This document shows, piece by piece, positions 39,100 through 50,892 of a DNA stretch of 64,000 nucleotides. A program made the position numbers and the translations under genes. Source of the DNA: Bactericera cockerelli (taxonomy: Eukaryota > Arthropoda > Insecta > Hemiptera > Triozidae); the NCBI GenBank assembly GCA_024516035.1, contig CM044957.1, forward strand, positions 888,613-952,612, in the 5' to 3' direction. Numbering within the stretch: the first letter of the stretch is position 1; every line of letters starts with the position of its first letter. The notes under the pieces were generated by a model. That model had not been told where the DNA came from. It made no database searches and saw only the letters and a program-made list of their open reading frames with translations.

Positions 39100-40620
39100 A
39101 AATGAATTATCAGTGAACCCCTTTTTTTCCACCTAACACTACCTACTCTGTTTCATGCATACCTGGTATGCCTAATCTAGCTTAAAACTAAGCTACGCGG
39201 CACTATTTGCAGAATCGATTTTTTATTTTTTAACGAGGTTGGAACTCCGGAATGACCGATTTTGTGTACTGGGCGTCACCCACCAGAGCAACCTATCCGT
39301 TACAAAACCAGTCCTCGTGCTTTTTTTGGGCATCTCGACAAAAAAGCGGCTAACACCTCGACAACCCTAGTTCTTAAACTAAGAATAAACAAATTTTGTG
39401 GGGTGGTGTGACTTACGTTAGATTCAAGTGCAAACCTGAATCAATACTTAATATTGCATCGTCCGTTCTGATGAGGAGATTCCAACACACATTTCTTTCC
39501 AACATTTCTTTACACTCAGTCTGTCGCTTCTCATTATTGTTATTATCATTTCAAGTGATTCTAAACGAGGGAGTGAAAGTTCGACTCTAGAGTTTGGTTT
39601 CTTTCGGTAGCTCTTCTGGTCTTCTGAAGAGTGAGTGAAGCAGGAGCAAATTTAGATTTATGATGTATGTATTTTTAAAAAATTTCAAGAATAATGAATT
39701 CGTGAAAAATTTTAAGTGGCTCAAAAATATGTAGGTTGTTAATATTTTTTTTTTTTTTTTTTGTGTGGCCGAAAATTTAATTTATTAAACTGTGGTAGAT
39801 ACAAAGTCTGTCCCCCCGGCAGCTCAGTCGTAAAGGTGGCACTCGGTGAATCCAGAGGTCGTGGGTTCGAAACCATCCAGCCGCGACATTACTGTAAAAC
39901 AAAAGAGTGTAAAACAAACATGTAAAGGTGAACCTTTTTTTTCCACCTAACACTACCTACTCTGTTTCATGCATACCTGGTATGCCTAATCTAACTTAAG
40001 ACTAAGCTACGCGCACTATTTGCAAGAATCGATTTTTTATTTTTAACGAGGTTGGAACTCCGGAATGACCGATTTTGTGTACTGGGCGTCACCCACCAGA
40101 GCAACCCATCCGTTACAAAACCAGTCCTCGTGCTTTTTTGGGCATCTCGACAAAAAAGCGGCTAACACCTCGACAACCCTAGTCCTTAAACTAAGAATAA
40201 ACAAATTTGTGGGGTGGTGTGACTTACGTGAGATTCAAGTGCAAACCTGAATCAATACTTAATATTACATCGTCCGTTCTGATGAGGAGATTCCAACACA
40301 CATTTCTTTCCAACATTTCTTTTCACTAAGTCCGTCGCTCCTCAGTTTTGTTACTATCATTTCAAGTGATTCTGGACCAGGGAGTGATAACTTGATTGTA
40401 GGGTTTGGTTTCTTTCGGTAGCTCTTCTGTTGGCCGGCGGTAGCTCTTCTGAAGAGTGAGTGAAGCAGGAGCAAATTTAGATTTATGATGTATGTATTTT
40501 TAAAGTTACAAGACTAATGAATTCGTGAAAAAATTTAAGTGGCTCAAACTATGTAGGTTGTTAAAATTATTATTATTTTTTCTTCTTCTTATTTTGTGTG
40601 GCCGAAAATTTAATTTATTA
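39100..40620. repeat. Direct duplication of about 0.8 kb in H1-H2B spacer, copy 1
   Basis: CACCTAACACTACCTACTCT to the GTATGTATTTTTAAA region occurs twice (about 39130-39790 and 39940-40620), separated by a SINE B head at 39809-39890. The same arrangement is in copy 2 at about 62200-63700. Confidence 0.85.
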
Positions 40621-40787
40621 AACTGCACAAGTGAATGTATTGAAATCCCTTCAACCAGACTGCACGTGTGGCGGCAGGCAACATGTTTTGCCACTGAGAA
40701 GTTTCAGCCCTGCATGTATTGTTATGTCACAAGCACTGACTGTAAGTAAGAGTAGAGTCTTTGGATGTTAATAGAACAGATTGGTGG

Positions 40788-40803
40788 CCCTGAAAAGGGC
40801 CGT
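40788..40803 (-). terminator. Histone 3' stem-loop of H2B copy 1
   Basis: GGCCCTGAAAAGGGCC on the plus strand, perfect hairpin for the minus-strand gene. Confidence 0.92.
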
Positions 40804-40839
40804 TTTAAGTGAGGATGGAGCAAGTGAGAAGACAAGTTC

Positions 40840-41214
<375 letters not shown>

Positions 41215-41247
41215 TGTAGATGTGCTCTGCTTGAAGGTTCAATAGAG

Positions 41248-41259
41248 AATGAGAGTTTG
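41248..41259. repeat. Left 12-bp direct repeat flanking the nested insertion
   Basis: AATGAGAGTTTG here and at 56045-56056. It is taken as the LINE target-site duplication in the H2B/H4 intergenic DNA. A T run (poly-A of a minus-strand LINE) follows immediately. Confidence 0.78.
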
Positions 41260-41983
41260 TTTTTTTTTTTTTAAAAATATATGTATATTCATTTATTTAT
41301 TTTTTATTTACATAGACATAATACGACATTTAAGAACATAGTAAGCTGATCCCTACCCTTGGGGTTTAACCCAGCATTTGATAAGTTTTATATTTTTTTT
41401 ATTTTAAAAAGTGTTTTGGCGGCTTAAATTTTCAAACGGAGCCGCCGAACATGTTGGCTGGATTTACCAGCCGGTGTCTATATTGTTTATTCACAGTGGC
41501 GAGCACAACTCGACCTCAGGGGCCGTGCTGCATCCAACCACTGTGAATAAGGTGTGCCAACTGTTGGTTGGGCCCTGATGGCTTAGATTACTGTTGGGTA
41601 AGTAGTATCGTCATCTTTTTTGTTTTCTTAATTCTATAATACTTAAAAACTATCTTAATGCTAGACACTATATTGCGTATAGATATAACCATTATACTTG
41701 TCAATTTAAAATAAACAAATTATATATATACACACACATACACGTAACACATAGTAGGGATTCGTACACTTATATCACAGACTTTTAACACTTATTTCTT
41801 ATTTCATGTATTGGGGGGTTTCTACACTTACATCACAACATTTACATTTAATTCATATTTATTTATTCTTCACATTTATATCACAGACAGTTTTATTGTA
41901 TACATAACACAGACTCTTTTTAGACATAATAATTATCACAGACTGTTATTGTGTAGGACTAGTTCCTAAGTACAAAAGGATTT

Positions 41984-43827
41984 TTACCTGGCAATATTAA
42001 TAATTTTTTGTATCGCTTTTTGTTTTTTCCTATTTTTTATTGCATTGTACTGTCCTAGTGTCTGTATGAGTGGGTTGTTTATTGTCTTGGTCTTGTCAGC
42101 AAAGTTACGTATTATTCTGTCAGTGAAGTCGGTCAGTTTTTCTATATTGGCCTCTTGATGTAGTCGGCTTGTCTTGTGTTTGTATTGTCCCCAGTATATT
42201 GTTCTTAGTGTCTGTTTTGTATTTTTTGTAGTCTGTCATGGTGGGTCTTTGCTGCATGCTTCCAGGTAGCAGCAGCATATGTTATAGTTGGTCGTATTAT
42301 TGTCTTGTATAGTAGTACCTTTAGGTCTGTTCTGAGTCTGGACTTCGTGTTTATAAGTCTGTATATTTTGTTGAGTCCTATGTTGGCTTTGTTAGTCATG
42401 TATTTTGTATTTCGTTGCCATGTCAGTCTCTTGTCCAGTATTGTGCCCAGGTATTTTACTTCTTTCTTCCACTCTATGTCAGTTTTGTCGTAGGTCGGTT
42501 TGTGTATTCGTGAGTCAGGTCCGTAGTGGAATATTATGCCTTCTGTTTTACTGGCGTTGATCTTAATTTTCCATTTTTTGTAGTAGTCGGTCAGTGTGTC
42601 CAGGTCTTTTTGTATTAGTCTAGTCTCACGTTTTGTCAAGTTTCCTGTTCGGTATAGTGCGGTGTCGTCTGCAAACAGCGTCCTTTTAAGGTATTTTGTC
42701 GGTGGCATGTCGGATATGTATATGTTGAACAGGGTAGGGCCAAGTATGCTGCCTTGGATTACTCCTGACATGGCCACCCGTTTTGTCGATAGTAGGTTAT
42801 TGTATGTTACCTGGAAAGTCCGTTGTAGTTGTGTATCAGTTTTGTCAGTCGTGTAGGTATTTTAAGGTTCAGTAGTTTGTAGGTCAGTCCGTCTTTCCAG
42901 ATCTTGTCAAAAGCTTTTTCTATGTCTAGTAGTATCATCATTGTCTTTTTGTTCTGCGTCAGTCCTAGTGCAACGTCCTGTGTTATTCTGCAAAGTTGAT
43001 GTACTGTCGAGTGATGTAGTTTGAAACCCGCATTGTTCGTTTTGAGTTAGTTGGATGTTCGTGTCTCGTAATCGTTTTAGTATTAGTTTCTCGTACAGTT
43101 TGCTAAGTGTTGGTAGTAGGCTTATTGGACGGTAGCTGCTAGGGTTAGTCGGGTCTTTGTTTGGTTGTGGACTGGTATGATTTTTAGCGTTTTTCCAGGT
43201 GTTGGGGAAGTAAGAGTGGTACAGTGATGAGTTATAAATGTCTACTAGTGTCTCAAGTATGTTGTCGGGTAGTTTCTTAATTATAATTCCTTGGAGCCCG
43301 TCTTCTCCTGGTGCTTTTCTGTTCTTTAATGTTTTGGTCATCGTCTTTAGTTCGTTAATGTCGGTGTAAGTTATGTCTTCGTCGTCAGGGGGTGTTTCTG
43401 TGTCGAGTCTTGTTAGTCTGGCAGTCACTTGTTGTTCTAGTTCGTCGTCACCCAGCTCGTCATTTCCTTTGTATATGTGTTCATAGTTTGTGGCAAGTGT
43501 TTCTGTTATAGTTTGTTCCTCAGTAATGTCGGTGTTGTGTATCGTTAGTTTGTTGATGTGCAGGGTCTTTTTGTCAAATTTACTGAGGTTTTTCCAGAGC
43601 GTATGGTCTTTGGTGTCAAGTTTTCTTATTTCATCTTCTAGGTGGTTGTTTTTAAGTATATTTATTCTGTACTGTATTTGTCTAGAGAGTTTGTTTGTTA
43701 GTGCTCTTAAGTTGTAGTTTCTAGTCGCTTGCCATAGTCTTCGTGCCCTATTCCTTGTCTTTATCAGTTCCTTAGTTCTTTGGTCGAGTTTGTAAGTTCC
43801 TGGTTTGTGAGTCATTTTAGGTATACA
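41984..43827 (-). pseudogene. LINE ORF2, reverse transcriptase part, frameshifted
   Basis: Residues just after the LTR target site run through the RT domain: NRKAPGEDGLQGIIIKKLP, SYRPISLLPTLSKLYEKLIL, SGVIQGSILGPTLFNIYISD and the catalytic LFADDTAL. Frames change near 42.9 kb and again near 42.2 kb. The last frame ends INIAR and TAA at 41986-41984. The motifs fit the jockey/CR1 group. Confidence 0.85.
43824..43827. repeat. TACA target-site duplication, left
   Basis: TACA directly before the left LTR, matching TACA at 51833-51836. A 4-bp duplication with a TAYA-type sequence is usual for Gypsy/errantivirus integrases. Confidence 0.85.
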
Positions 43828-44230
43828 AGTTATATTTAGAGAAATAGAGAAGGTCTTTTTAAAAATGTTTATTTCAAAATTCCCCAAAATTTATTATAAC
43901 TTAAAAATAATAATAAGACAATTAAAAATGATAAAAACACAATAAAAATTGATAATTTGAAATAGTGAAATGAAATACGTGATTAACAGTAATTTAATCA
44001 ACGATTGATTAATTAAACAGATAGGAAATAAATTAATAAAAATAACTTGAGAAATAATAATAAAAAACACGTAATATTCTGCTCGATGCAGAAGAACAAT
44101 AATTATACGCACAAGATCTGCGATGGATCGGGAATTGGCTCAGACTGACTAACTAGCTACGATGCAAGCGAGTGCACCGTGAGATATGCTGACTCAGGTG
44201 TGCTAGGTCAGCAGTTAGGCTCGCATAACT
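43828..44230 (-). repeat. LTR, 3' copy (left)
   Basis: 403 bp, AGTTATATTTAGAGAAATAG to GCTCGCATAACT. It is the same as 51430-51832 over its whole length as far as can be read. Confidence 0.93.
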
Positions 44231-44242
44231 CCTCCCTCATTA
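44231..44242 (-). promoter_or_regulatory. Polypurine tract
   Basis: AATGAGGGAGG on the minus strand, directly next to the 3' LTR. It would prime plus-strand synthesis. Confidence 0.7.
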
Positions 44243-45848
44243 GAATTTGGCACCCCCTGGAAGTGTTACATTATGGTCTGTTTGGATAGGTGCTAAGTTT
44301 TGATCAATAGAATGAGAATGAGAGAGTGTTTGATTAGAGGTAGGAATATTCCTAAGACAAGGAATGAAGTGAATTTTGTTTAGTAATATATACAAAATAA
44401 TGGATAATGTTAGGACCAAAGTTATACAGTTTAGAATTTGCCATTGGGAAGAGTTTTCAATAGGAGACGGTGATACATTTGATTCTGGCATCAATTGATT
44501 GAGATTGATGTCATTAATCTTAAGGTTATTTAATTTAATCTTAATATTTGATAAGTTTTTCATTTTACTTATATCTAGATTAACATTATTCAAAATAGTT
44601 GGTTTTCCGAAGGATTCCAGTTTAAAATTGATCTTTTCGTTTCGGAAAACCAAGTTATCTCTATCTAATTCTATTAAGTAGATCCCTTTAATTTCTTTGA
44701 TTTCAACTCCATGTGAGGATTCAAATTTTAATGTTTCTTGAATGGGAAAAACTGCTAAGTATTGGTTTATTTCAGGAATAAGTTGGATATGATTTTCTGA
44801 TATGTCTAAGCGAGTTTGTTCACAGTTATTTGCATTTTCATGTAAAAGAATTTCAGATTCGCAATTATTGAGATTATTATCAAGGTCCTTTTGGAAGCAT
44901 TGAAAGGGATTACTTAAAATACATGCATTATTTAAAGGTTTTACTGAGGAATGTGATTTAAGAAAGTATTTGCTGTGGGGAATAATTTGTAGAAAATCCA
45001 TTGTCATTGAGTGACGGTATAGACAAGAGAAAGTACAAGTCAAATATGGTGTCATAGTTTATAGGGAATGAGAGGAAGTAAACAATTTTCTTATCTTCTA
45101 CTTTACAATTGACGGTCATGAGTTTTTGGAGGTCCGAAATGTTTTTTGGGTCTAGAGGTATTTGAAATTTCTCGTTAATGAGTGTTAAAATTGACACTAG
45201 TTCTTTATGTTTCAAAATGCTAGGGTGGTACGTTCCTATGCGACAAAAGGTTATAGAGTTTTCTATGTCTTGTAAGACGCTAAGTATTGTGTTATACAAT
45301 AGTATTAGTTGGTTGCATAGGTCTTTAGCATATAGTATGTTGGGAATTTCCAGTTCTCTTTCTACAATGTTAGTTAGTTGCATTATTCTAGATTTTAGTA
45401 GTAGTTCGTTGTGTTCTATATTTTTTATTGTTTCGTCGAATCTCTTAACAGATTCTTTGTTGAATGTATATTGTAGGTTAAGCTGTTTTTGAAAATTATT
45501 AGAGTTTGTTGTTAAGTCATTTAGTATTTTGTCAAAATGTTCACCGTCTGTGGAATCTAAGTTACCTGTGATTGATTTAATTACTGAGCCTATACCATTG
45601 AATAAGGCTCGTTTAGATCGTTCTCGTTCTGGAATGATATTAGTTAGTTTTTCTTCAATAGAGGTTTGTAAATGGGAAATAATTTTGTTGTAATTTTCTA
45701 GATCTCTTTTGAATGAGGATTTATTGGCAATGACGTCCTGTAAGAAATTATGTTGAGTTTCTAGATCTTGTAGTTCTTCTATTATTGGTTTGAGGTTGTA
45801 ATAGTGTGTGATAGTATGAGTGTTCTTCTGCAATCTTGCTGTACCCAT
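44240..45848 (-). pseudogene. env: env-like gene, F-type fusion glycoprotein family, frameshifted
   Basis: Two overlapping minus-strand frames, 45848-44958 (296 aa) and 45055-44240 (271 aa), together look like one insect-retrovirus envelope of the baculovirus-F-like group. The first has a basic furin-type site at residues 77-80, followed by a Gly/Ala-rich fusion-peptide-like stretch and a long helical region. The second has a hydrophobic membrane anchor about 60 residues from its end. The frame is broken somewhere in 44958-45055. The first frame shows no signal peptide at its ATG, so the true start may be upstream or spliced. As read, it cannot make a whole protein. Confidence 0.75.
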
Positions 45849-45877
45849 ATTGATGGGTAGAATCCCGGAATTCTTCG

Positions 45878-48800
45878 TTAAGTTCCGGAGGTTGGCTCCC
45901 CAGGCTCCTTGGAGGGACCTGAAACATATTGTTTGGGTCTTTTAATATTTGATAAGTGGATTCTTTCGGAGGTGTTGTGGTGAGTTGTTTTTATATTTGC
46001 TGTTTTTAGCTCTTTGTTTACACTATCTAATTCTTCTTTTTTATATTTATTTTTTGTTTTGGATTGTTTTTGTTTGTTTTTCACAAAAACGTTCTGTGGG
46101 ATCTCGGGTAGGGGTTCTCTTTTTTCGTTTATTTTCTTGATGATCTTATCTTTGTTCGTTTGAAGTGTTTCATTGATGGTTTCATATAGCACTTTCATCT
46201 TTTCCTTGTGGTTATTCACATAGTTTGTAGCCATCTGACGATCAACATCGGCTTCTACAGGATCGTTGGTTTCAAAATGACCAGTGATGACATGGATTGG
46301 TCGTAGCTTAGTAACTGAGTGTATTGTATTATTGTACGCTAGGATAGCGTATTTTACTTTTGTGCGGGTTGACTCATTTTCGAATTCCTTCCTATTGTTG
46401 AAAATCCGAATGTGCTCGATTAGGGTCGAATGGAATCGTTCAACAATTCCATTGGATTCCGGGTGTTGAGATGAGTTAAAGTGGACATTAACTCGGTGAA
46501 AGGAGAGAAGTTCTTTAATAATTGTATTTTTAAATTCTCCACCGTTGTCCGTAATTATTTGAGTTGGTAATCCGTGGTTAGAGAAATATTCAATAAGTTT
46601 ATCTGCTATTTCTATTGCTTGAGTTGATGTTACTGCATATGCTTGTGCAAATTTAGAGAAAGAGTCCACGAGTGTTAAGAACTTGGTGCCGTCTAGAGTT
46701 ATAGTGTCCATGTGTATTATCTCGAACGGTTTGGTGGCAGTTGGTGTATTGTTTAAAAATAATTTCATTGGTTTCCTGTCATATTTTGCTACCTGACAAG
46801 GTTCGCAATTATTTATCATTTTCTGTATCATTTGTTGCATGTTCGGCCAGTAGTATAGTTCTTTGAGTTGGTCATATACTTCTTTACTGCCTCTATGATT
46901 CGTTATTCCTTCATGATATCTAGTGATTATGTCTTCCTTTTGTTTGTCGTTCGTTATATCTTTGAGAAATTTTGTACATTTAACAAGGTTAATTTCGGAA
47001 TCTTTGAAATTGGTTTGCAGAACTCTGGATAGGACTTCATACAGTGGTGATTCAAAATAAATGCAGTATTTTATTTTTGGTGCAATATAGGTTTTAAGAA
47101 AAGCCTTGAGGTGATTTTCATTATTATTTTTAGGCACTTCAACTACGAGTCTTTGTTTGTCTTTGTGAAGTAATAATTTTTTAACAGGTTTAGGTGGTGT
47201 TGATACTTCTCTTATAATTATTTGGTTTCTATTTGTGTTTAGTGTTTCTTCTGTGATAGGAATTCCAATAATTGGGTTTTCGTCGCTAGAGTGAATGGTG
47301 TTTATATCTTCACTGGTATTATTTACAATTGATTCTTCTGTTTTGTTGGTATTAACAACTTGGGTGTCTTCAGTCTCATGTTTGTCATTCGGTATTTCTG
47401 TATTAAGTTCTTGAGCAAAGGCGGTGTAGTAGGAGGCTGCATCTGTGGCTAGCTCGTTGTCTGCAGGTGACAAGGTTGCCGGATCTTCTGTAAGTCTTTC
47501 ATACGTTTGGTTCACGAAGTCGTCCAAGTCTTCTATGTCTTCAAGACATTGGTCTAGATCGGGTTGGGCGGCTGTAGATAGATTGTCATCGTTCCTTTGG
47601 TTTCGTTCTTCGCTCATCTTTCGCCTCGTGTCGTGAATAAAGCGTTGTATAGCATTTAGTTCGTTATACTCCTTCTGGTTTGTTATCTCGTTTGCATTTA
47701 ATTCAATCCGAGAAAGTGCGTCTGCGTTGGAATTGAGACATCCTTTCTTATATATAATTTCGTACTCGTATTCTTCGAGCTTTAGGCGCCATCTTACCAA
47801 TTTCGAACTGGGTTCTTTTAGGGAGAAGATCCACTGTAATGGTCTATGATCGGTGATGATTTTAAACTTGCGTCCGTACAAGTAAGGCCTAAAGTATTTG
47901 GTGGCCCATACGATACCGAGTAGCTCCTTTTCTATCGTACTATAATTTTGTTCAGATTGATTCAACGTTCTACTGGCATATGCTATAGGTCGATCTTGTC
48001 CTACAGTTCCTTGAGAAAGTATTGCTCCCAGGGCCAGGTTACTTGCGTCAGTGGTGAGAATAAACTCCTTTGTAAAGTCTGGATATTGTAGTATTGGTTC
48101 ATCCACTAAGAGATTTTTGCACATTTCGAAGCATTCTTTATATTCTAAATCATTTATGTCAATTCGTGCATTCTTCTTAAGGCACTTTGTGAGAGGTTTT
48201 GTAATTTTGGCAAAGTCCTTTATAAATTTCCTGTAGTATCCAAGTAACCCAAGGAATCCTTTGATTTCTTTGGTAGTTTTAGGGATTGGGTATTTTTTTA
48301 TGGCTCTTATTTTTTCAGGATTCGGTTTTACTCCTTCGGGAGTGACAATGTGTCCTAAGTATGCAACTTCCCTTTTTAGGAATTCTGACTTGTCGAGTTG
48401 GATTTTTAGCCCAGCATCTCTAAGGCGGTTGAATATTTGTTTGAGGTTGTTAATGTGATCTTGTAGGCTGACGCTAAAGACGATAATGTCATCGAGGTAC
48501 ACGAGACATATGGTGTTCACGAGTCCTCTTAGAATTTGGTCCATTACTCTTTGGAATGTTGCCGGTGCGTTCTTTAACCCAAAAGGCATTCTTAGGAATT
48601 CATGATGTCCAAGTTCGGTGCTGAACGCCGTTTTTTCAATACTATCCTGTTCGATTTCAATTTGGTGAAATCCTGATGCAAGGTCAAGTGTCGTGAAGTA
48701 TTGGCACTTGCCTAGTTTGTCCAATAAATCATTAATATTTGGCAGTGGATATCTGTCACTCACAGTTTTTTCATTTAGTCGTCTATAATCTACGACTAGA

Positions 48801-49810
48801 CGCCATTTTTGCTTTCCGGATGCGTCTTGCTTCTTTGGCACGATCCAGATTGGTGAATTCCACGGTGAAAAGGAGTGCCGGATTATTCCTTGATCTAGCA
48901 TTTTTTCCACTTGATTTTTTACCTCTTCTTTGTGTACTTCCGGGTATCGATATGATTTAGTGTAGACAGGGTCTTCATCTTTTGTTCTAATACAATGTTT
49001 GATCTTATTAGTAAATGTTAGATCATTGCCTTCAATGTGAAATATGTCTGCGTATTGGTCCAGTAGCAGTTTAATTTTTTCCTTTTCTTCAGGGTTCATG
49101 TGGTCGCTTCTGATTAGTTCAAAGGTGAATTGGTTCGCATTTTCATACAGGATGTTCATATTAGATTCTGGAATGTTTGATGTTGTGAATGGTTTTAATC
49201 TTAGGTTTGGTTTCAATTTCATGTCTTGTTCCTGTTTTGAACGGTTGATCACGGTGCAGAGGGCCTTGCCGTCTTTTACTGTTGCAATCCCTTCTTGAAT
49301 GAGCATGTGACCGGATTCTGATTTGGTTTGTGGAATGAAAGCTTCACCATTAGTTATATTTGAAACGTTTAATTGAATCACTTGTTCACTTTCGGGTAAA
49401 ATACGGATTGTGTTCAATTCGATATTAGTATCGCGGAGTTCCATTGGAATTTCTGTATACTTGTTTTTGAGTGTATTATTAGGTATGTCTACAGTTAGTC
49501 CAAGTTTTTCTAGAGTATCCATTCCTAGTAGACAATCGAAATAACTATGAAAGTTAAAAATATGGAATTTCAGGTCAGTTTTAATTTTGAAAATTTCAGG
49601 AGATGGAATTTTAATACTGTATTTTTCGTTACTTACTCCGTGTGCTGTACAAATTTGGAAGGGATCTGGTCGTATGTATTTGTTGAAGAGCTTCTTAGCT
49701 ATTTCTGGTTTGATAAAGGATTTTGTGCTTCCAGTGTCGATCAAAGTTTTCAGGTTGTGTTCGGGTAATGTTAAGTATGGTAATTTATTTTCGTGATTAG
49801 TCAGGTTCAT
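45878..49810 (-). CDS. pol: Pol polyprotein (protease, RT, RNase H, integrase), intact 1310 aa
   Basis: Order of domains: aspartic protease (DTG at residues 25-27), reverse transcriptase (YLDD near 437), RNase H (TDAS near 586), a low-complexity acidic linker (about 700-900), and integrase with an HHCC zinc finger (from about 965) and DDE core (DNGGEF near 1087, SNGIVERFHS further on). This protease-RT-RNase H-integrase order is Gypsy/Ty3. The ATG overlaps the gag stop (TAATG). The frame is complete, consistent with a young insertion. Confidence 0.93.
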   Translation of the reverse strand: MNLTNHENKLPYLTLPEHNLKTLIDTGSTKSFIKPEIAKKLFNKYIRPDPFQICTAHGVSNEKYSIKIPSPEIFKIKTDLKFHIFNFHSYFDCLLGMDTLEKLGLTVDIPNNTLKNKYTEIPMELRDTNIELNTIRILPESEQVIQLNVSNITNGEAFIPQTKSESGHMLIQEGIATVKDGKALCTVINRSKQEQDMKLKPNLRLKPFTTSNIPESNMNILYENANQFTFELIRSDHMNPEEKEKIKLLLDQYADIFHIEGNDLTFTNKIKHCIRTKDEDPVYTKSYRYPEVHKEEVKNQVEKMLDQGIIRHSFSPWNSPIWIVPKKQDASGKQKWRLVVDYRRLNEKTVSDRYPLPNINDLLDKLGKCQYFTTLDLASGFHQIEIEQDSIEKTAFSTELGHHEFLRMPFGLKNAPATFQRVMDQILRGLVNTICLVYLDDIIVFSVSLQDHINNLKQIFNRLRDAGLKIQLDKSEFLKREVAYLGHIVTPEGVKPNPEKIRAIKKYPIPKTTKEIKGFLGLLGYYRKFIKDFAKITKPLTKCLKKNARIDINDLEYKECFEMCKNLLVDEPILQYPDFTKEFILTTDASNLALGAILSQGTVGQDRPIAYASRTLNQSEQNYSTIEKELLGIVWATKYFRPYLYGRKFKIITDHRPLQWIFSLKEPSSKLVRWRLKLEEYEYEIIYKKGCLNSNADALSRIELNANEITNQKEYNELNAIQRFIHDTRRKMSEERNQRNDDNLSTAAQPDLDQCLEDIEDLDDFVNQTYERLTEDPATLSPADNELATDAASYYTAFAQELNTEIPNDKHETEDTQVVNTNKTEESIVNNTSEDINTIHSSDENPIIGIPITEETLNTNRNQIIIREVSTPPKPVKKLLLHKDKQRLVVEVPKNNNENHLKAFLKTYIAPKIKYCIYFESPLYEVLSRVLQTNFKDSEINLVKCTKFLKDITNDKQKEDIITRYHEGITNHRGSKEVYDQLKELYYWPNMQQMIQKMINNCEPCQVAKYDRKPMKLFLNNTPTATKPFEIIHMDTITLDGTKFLTLVDSFSKFAQAYAVTSTQAIEIADKLIEYFSNHGLPTQIITDNGGEFKNTIIKELLSFHRVNVHFNSSQHPESNGIVERFHSTLIEHIRIFNNRKEFENESTRTKVKYAILAYNNTIHSVTKLRPIHVITGHFETNDPVEADVDRQMATNYVNNHKEKMKVLYETINETLQTNKDKIIKKINEKREPLPEIPQNVFVKNKQKQSKTKNKYKKEELDSVNKELKTANIKTTHHNTSERIHLSNIKRPKQYVSGPSKEPGEPTSGT

Positions 49811-50892
49811 TAGAGTTCCTGAGTGTCCGAGGCTTCGTTGCGAAAATCCGCAGCATCGCTTTCGTAATAATCTACATTGTTTGTGATGTCTGGGTCGTAC
49901 TGTTCAGATGTTTGTTCAGTAGTATCATAAATTTCATTTTCTGGTTCTTGTTCGATGTTGTGGAAGTTTGTGTTGTTACGTGTTGTCTGTGCGCTCATTG
50001 GGACAGGTTTGGGTAGTGAGTTGGTAGGTTTTGAATTCCACACATTTTGAGAGGAGTTGTTTGGTCTTGACCAGTTGTTGTTGTTGTTGTTGTTGTTATT
50101 TCCCCAAGTATTATTAGGTCTTGATTGGTTGGGAGATTGTTGGAATGAGCGATTTGAATTAGTATTGTTTGATTGGTTGTTGAACCGATTGTTGGAGTTA
50201 TTGTTAGGGAAGGATCGGTTCATGGGGGGAATGTAACGGTTGTTACTATTGTTACCATTTATTTTTTGATTTTGTTGGTATTGTGATGTGTATTTGTTGT
50301 TTGGTTGGTTAGTATATTGTTGGCCTAGGTTTCTTTTTGTTGCATCTATCTGGAAGTCGTTTGTCAGTATATTTAGTGCAGCGTTGAGATCGGCGGGATC
50401 TCTTGTTCTCATTAAAGAACCGAGAGGTTCTTTCAAACCTTTGAGGAACGTCCTCAACCCTACTTTGGCCACATAGTTTTTCACGTGTTCCGCGCCTTCA
50501 ATCGCATGAGTATTGATGTAACTCGAATGAAGATTAATATGCTGTTGAATTTTTTGATGAAATTCGAAAGCTGTTTCGTTGAACTGTCGCATATTGCACA
50601 GTTCTAATGTGAGGGTATAACAATCGCGTTTGTCCCCGTACGTATTTAACAATGCTGTTTTTAGTTCGTCCCATGTAGTAATGTTGTATGTACTCAGATT
50701 TATTTTGGCTTCACCCTTTATCTTTGCCTTCAGTGAGTTCATAAGATAAATGTTTTGGAAGTCATTGACGTCCGTGGCATTATAAAAATGCTTGACAAGG
50801 CTTTCCGAAATGGAAAGAAATTCCGATAAGAGTTCAACTTCTCCAGTGAACTCTGGCACCATTCGAAGGTGGTCATTTTTTAATTCAGGCAT
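49810..50892 (-). CDS. gag: Gag, 360 aa
   Basis: Starts MPELKNDHLRMVPEFTGEVE, with capsid-like helical wording (LKAKIKGEAK, TWDELKTALLNTYGDK) like errantivirus Gag. Residues about 200-300 are Asn/Gln/Arg-rich. I see no CCHC zinc knuckle, as in Gypsy itself. Stop TAA at 49812-49810 overlaps the pol start. Confidence 0.88.
   Translation of the reverse strand: MPELKNDHLRMVPEFTGEVELLSEFLSISESLVKHFYNATDVNDFQNIYLMNSLKAKIKGEAKINLSTYNITTWDELKTALLNTYGDKRDCYTLTLELCNMRQFNETAFEFHQKIQQHINLHSSYINTHAIEGAEHVKNYVAKVGLRTFLKGLKEPLGSLMRTRDPADLNAALNILTNDFQIDATKRNLGQQYTNQPNNKYTSQYQQNQKINGNNSNNRYIPPMNRSFPNNNSNNRFNNQSNNTNSNRSFQQSPNQSRPNNTWGNNNNNNNNNWSRPNNSSQNVWNSKPTNSLPKPVPMSAQTTRNNTNFHNIEQEPENEIYDTTEQTSEQYDPDITNNVDYYESDAADFRNEASDTQEL

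Noticed and set aside
39809..39890. tRNA-like sequence in the histone spacer (also 62884)
   Set aside because: Matches the SINE B head found elsewhere; the cloverleaf could not be drawn convincingly.
43894..44112. 72-codon frame in the LTR
   Set aside because: Present only because both LTRs are identical; it lies in the regulatory U3/R/U5 sequence.
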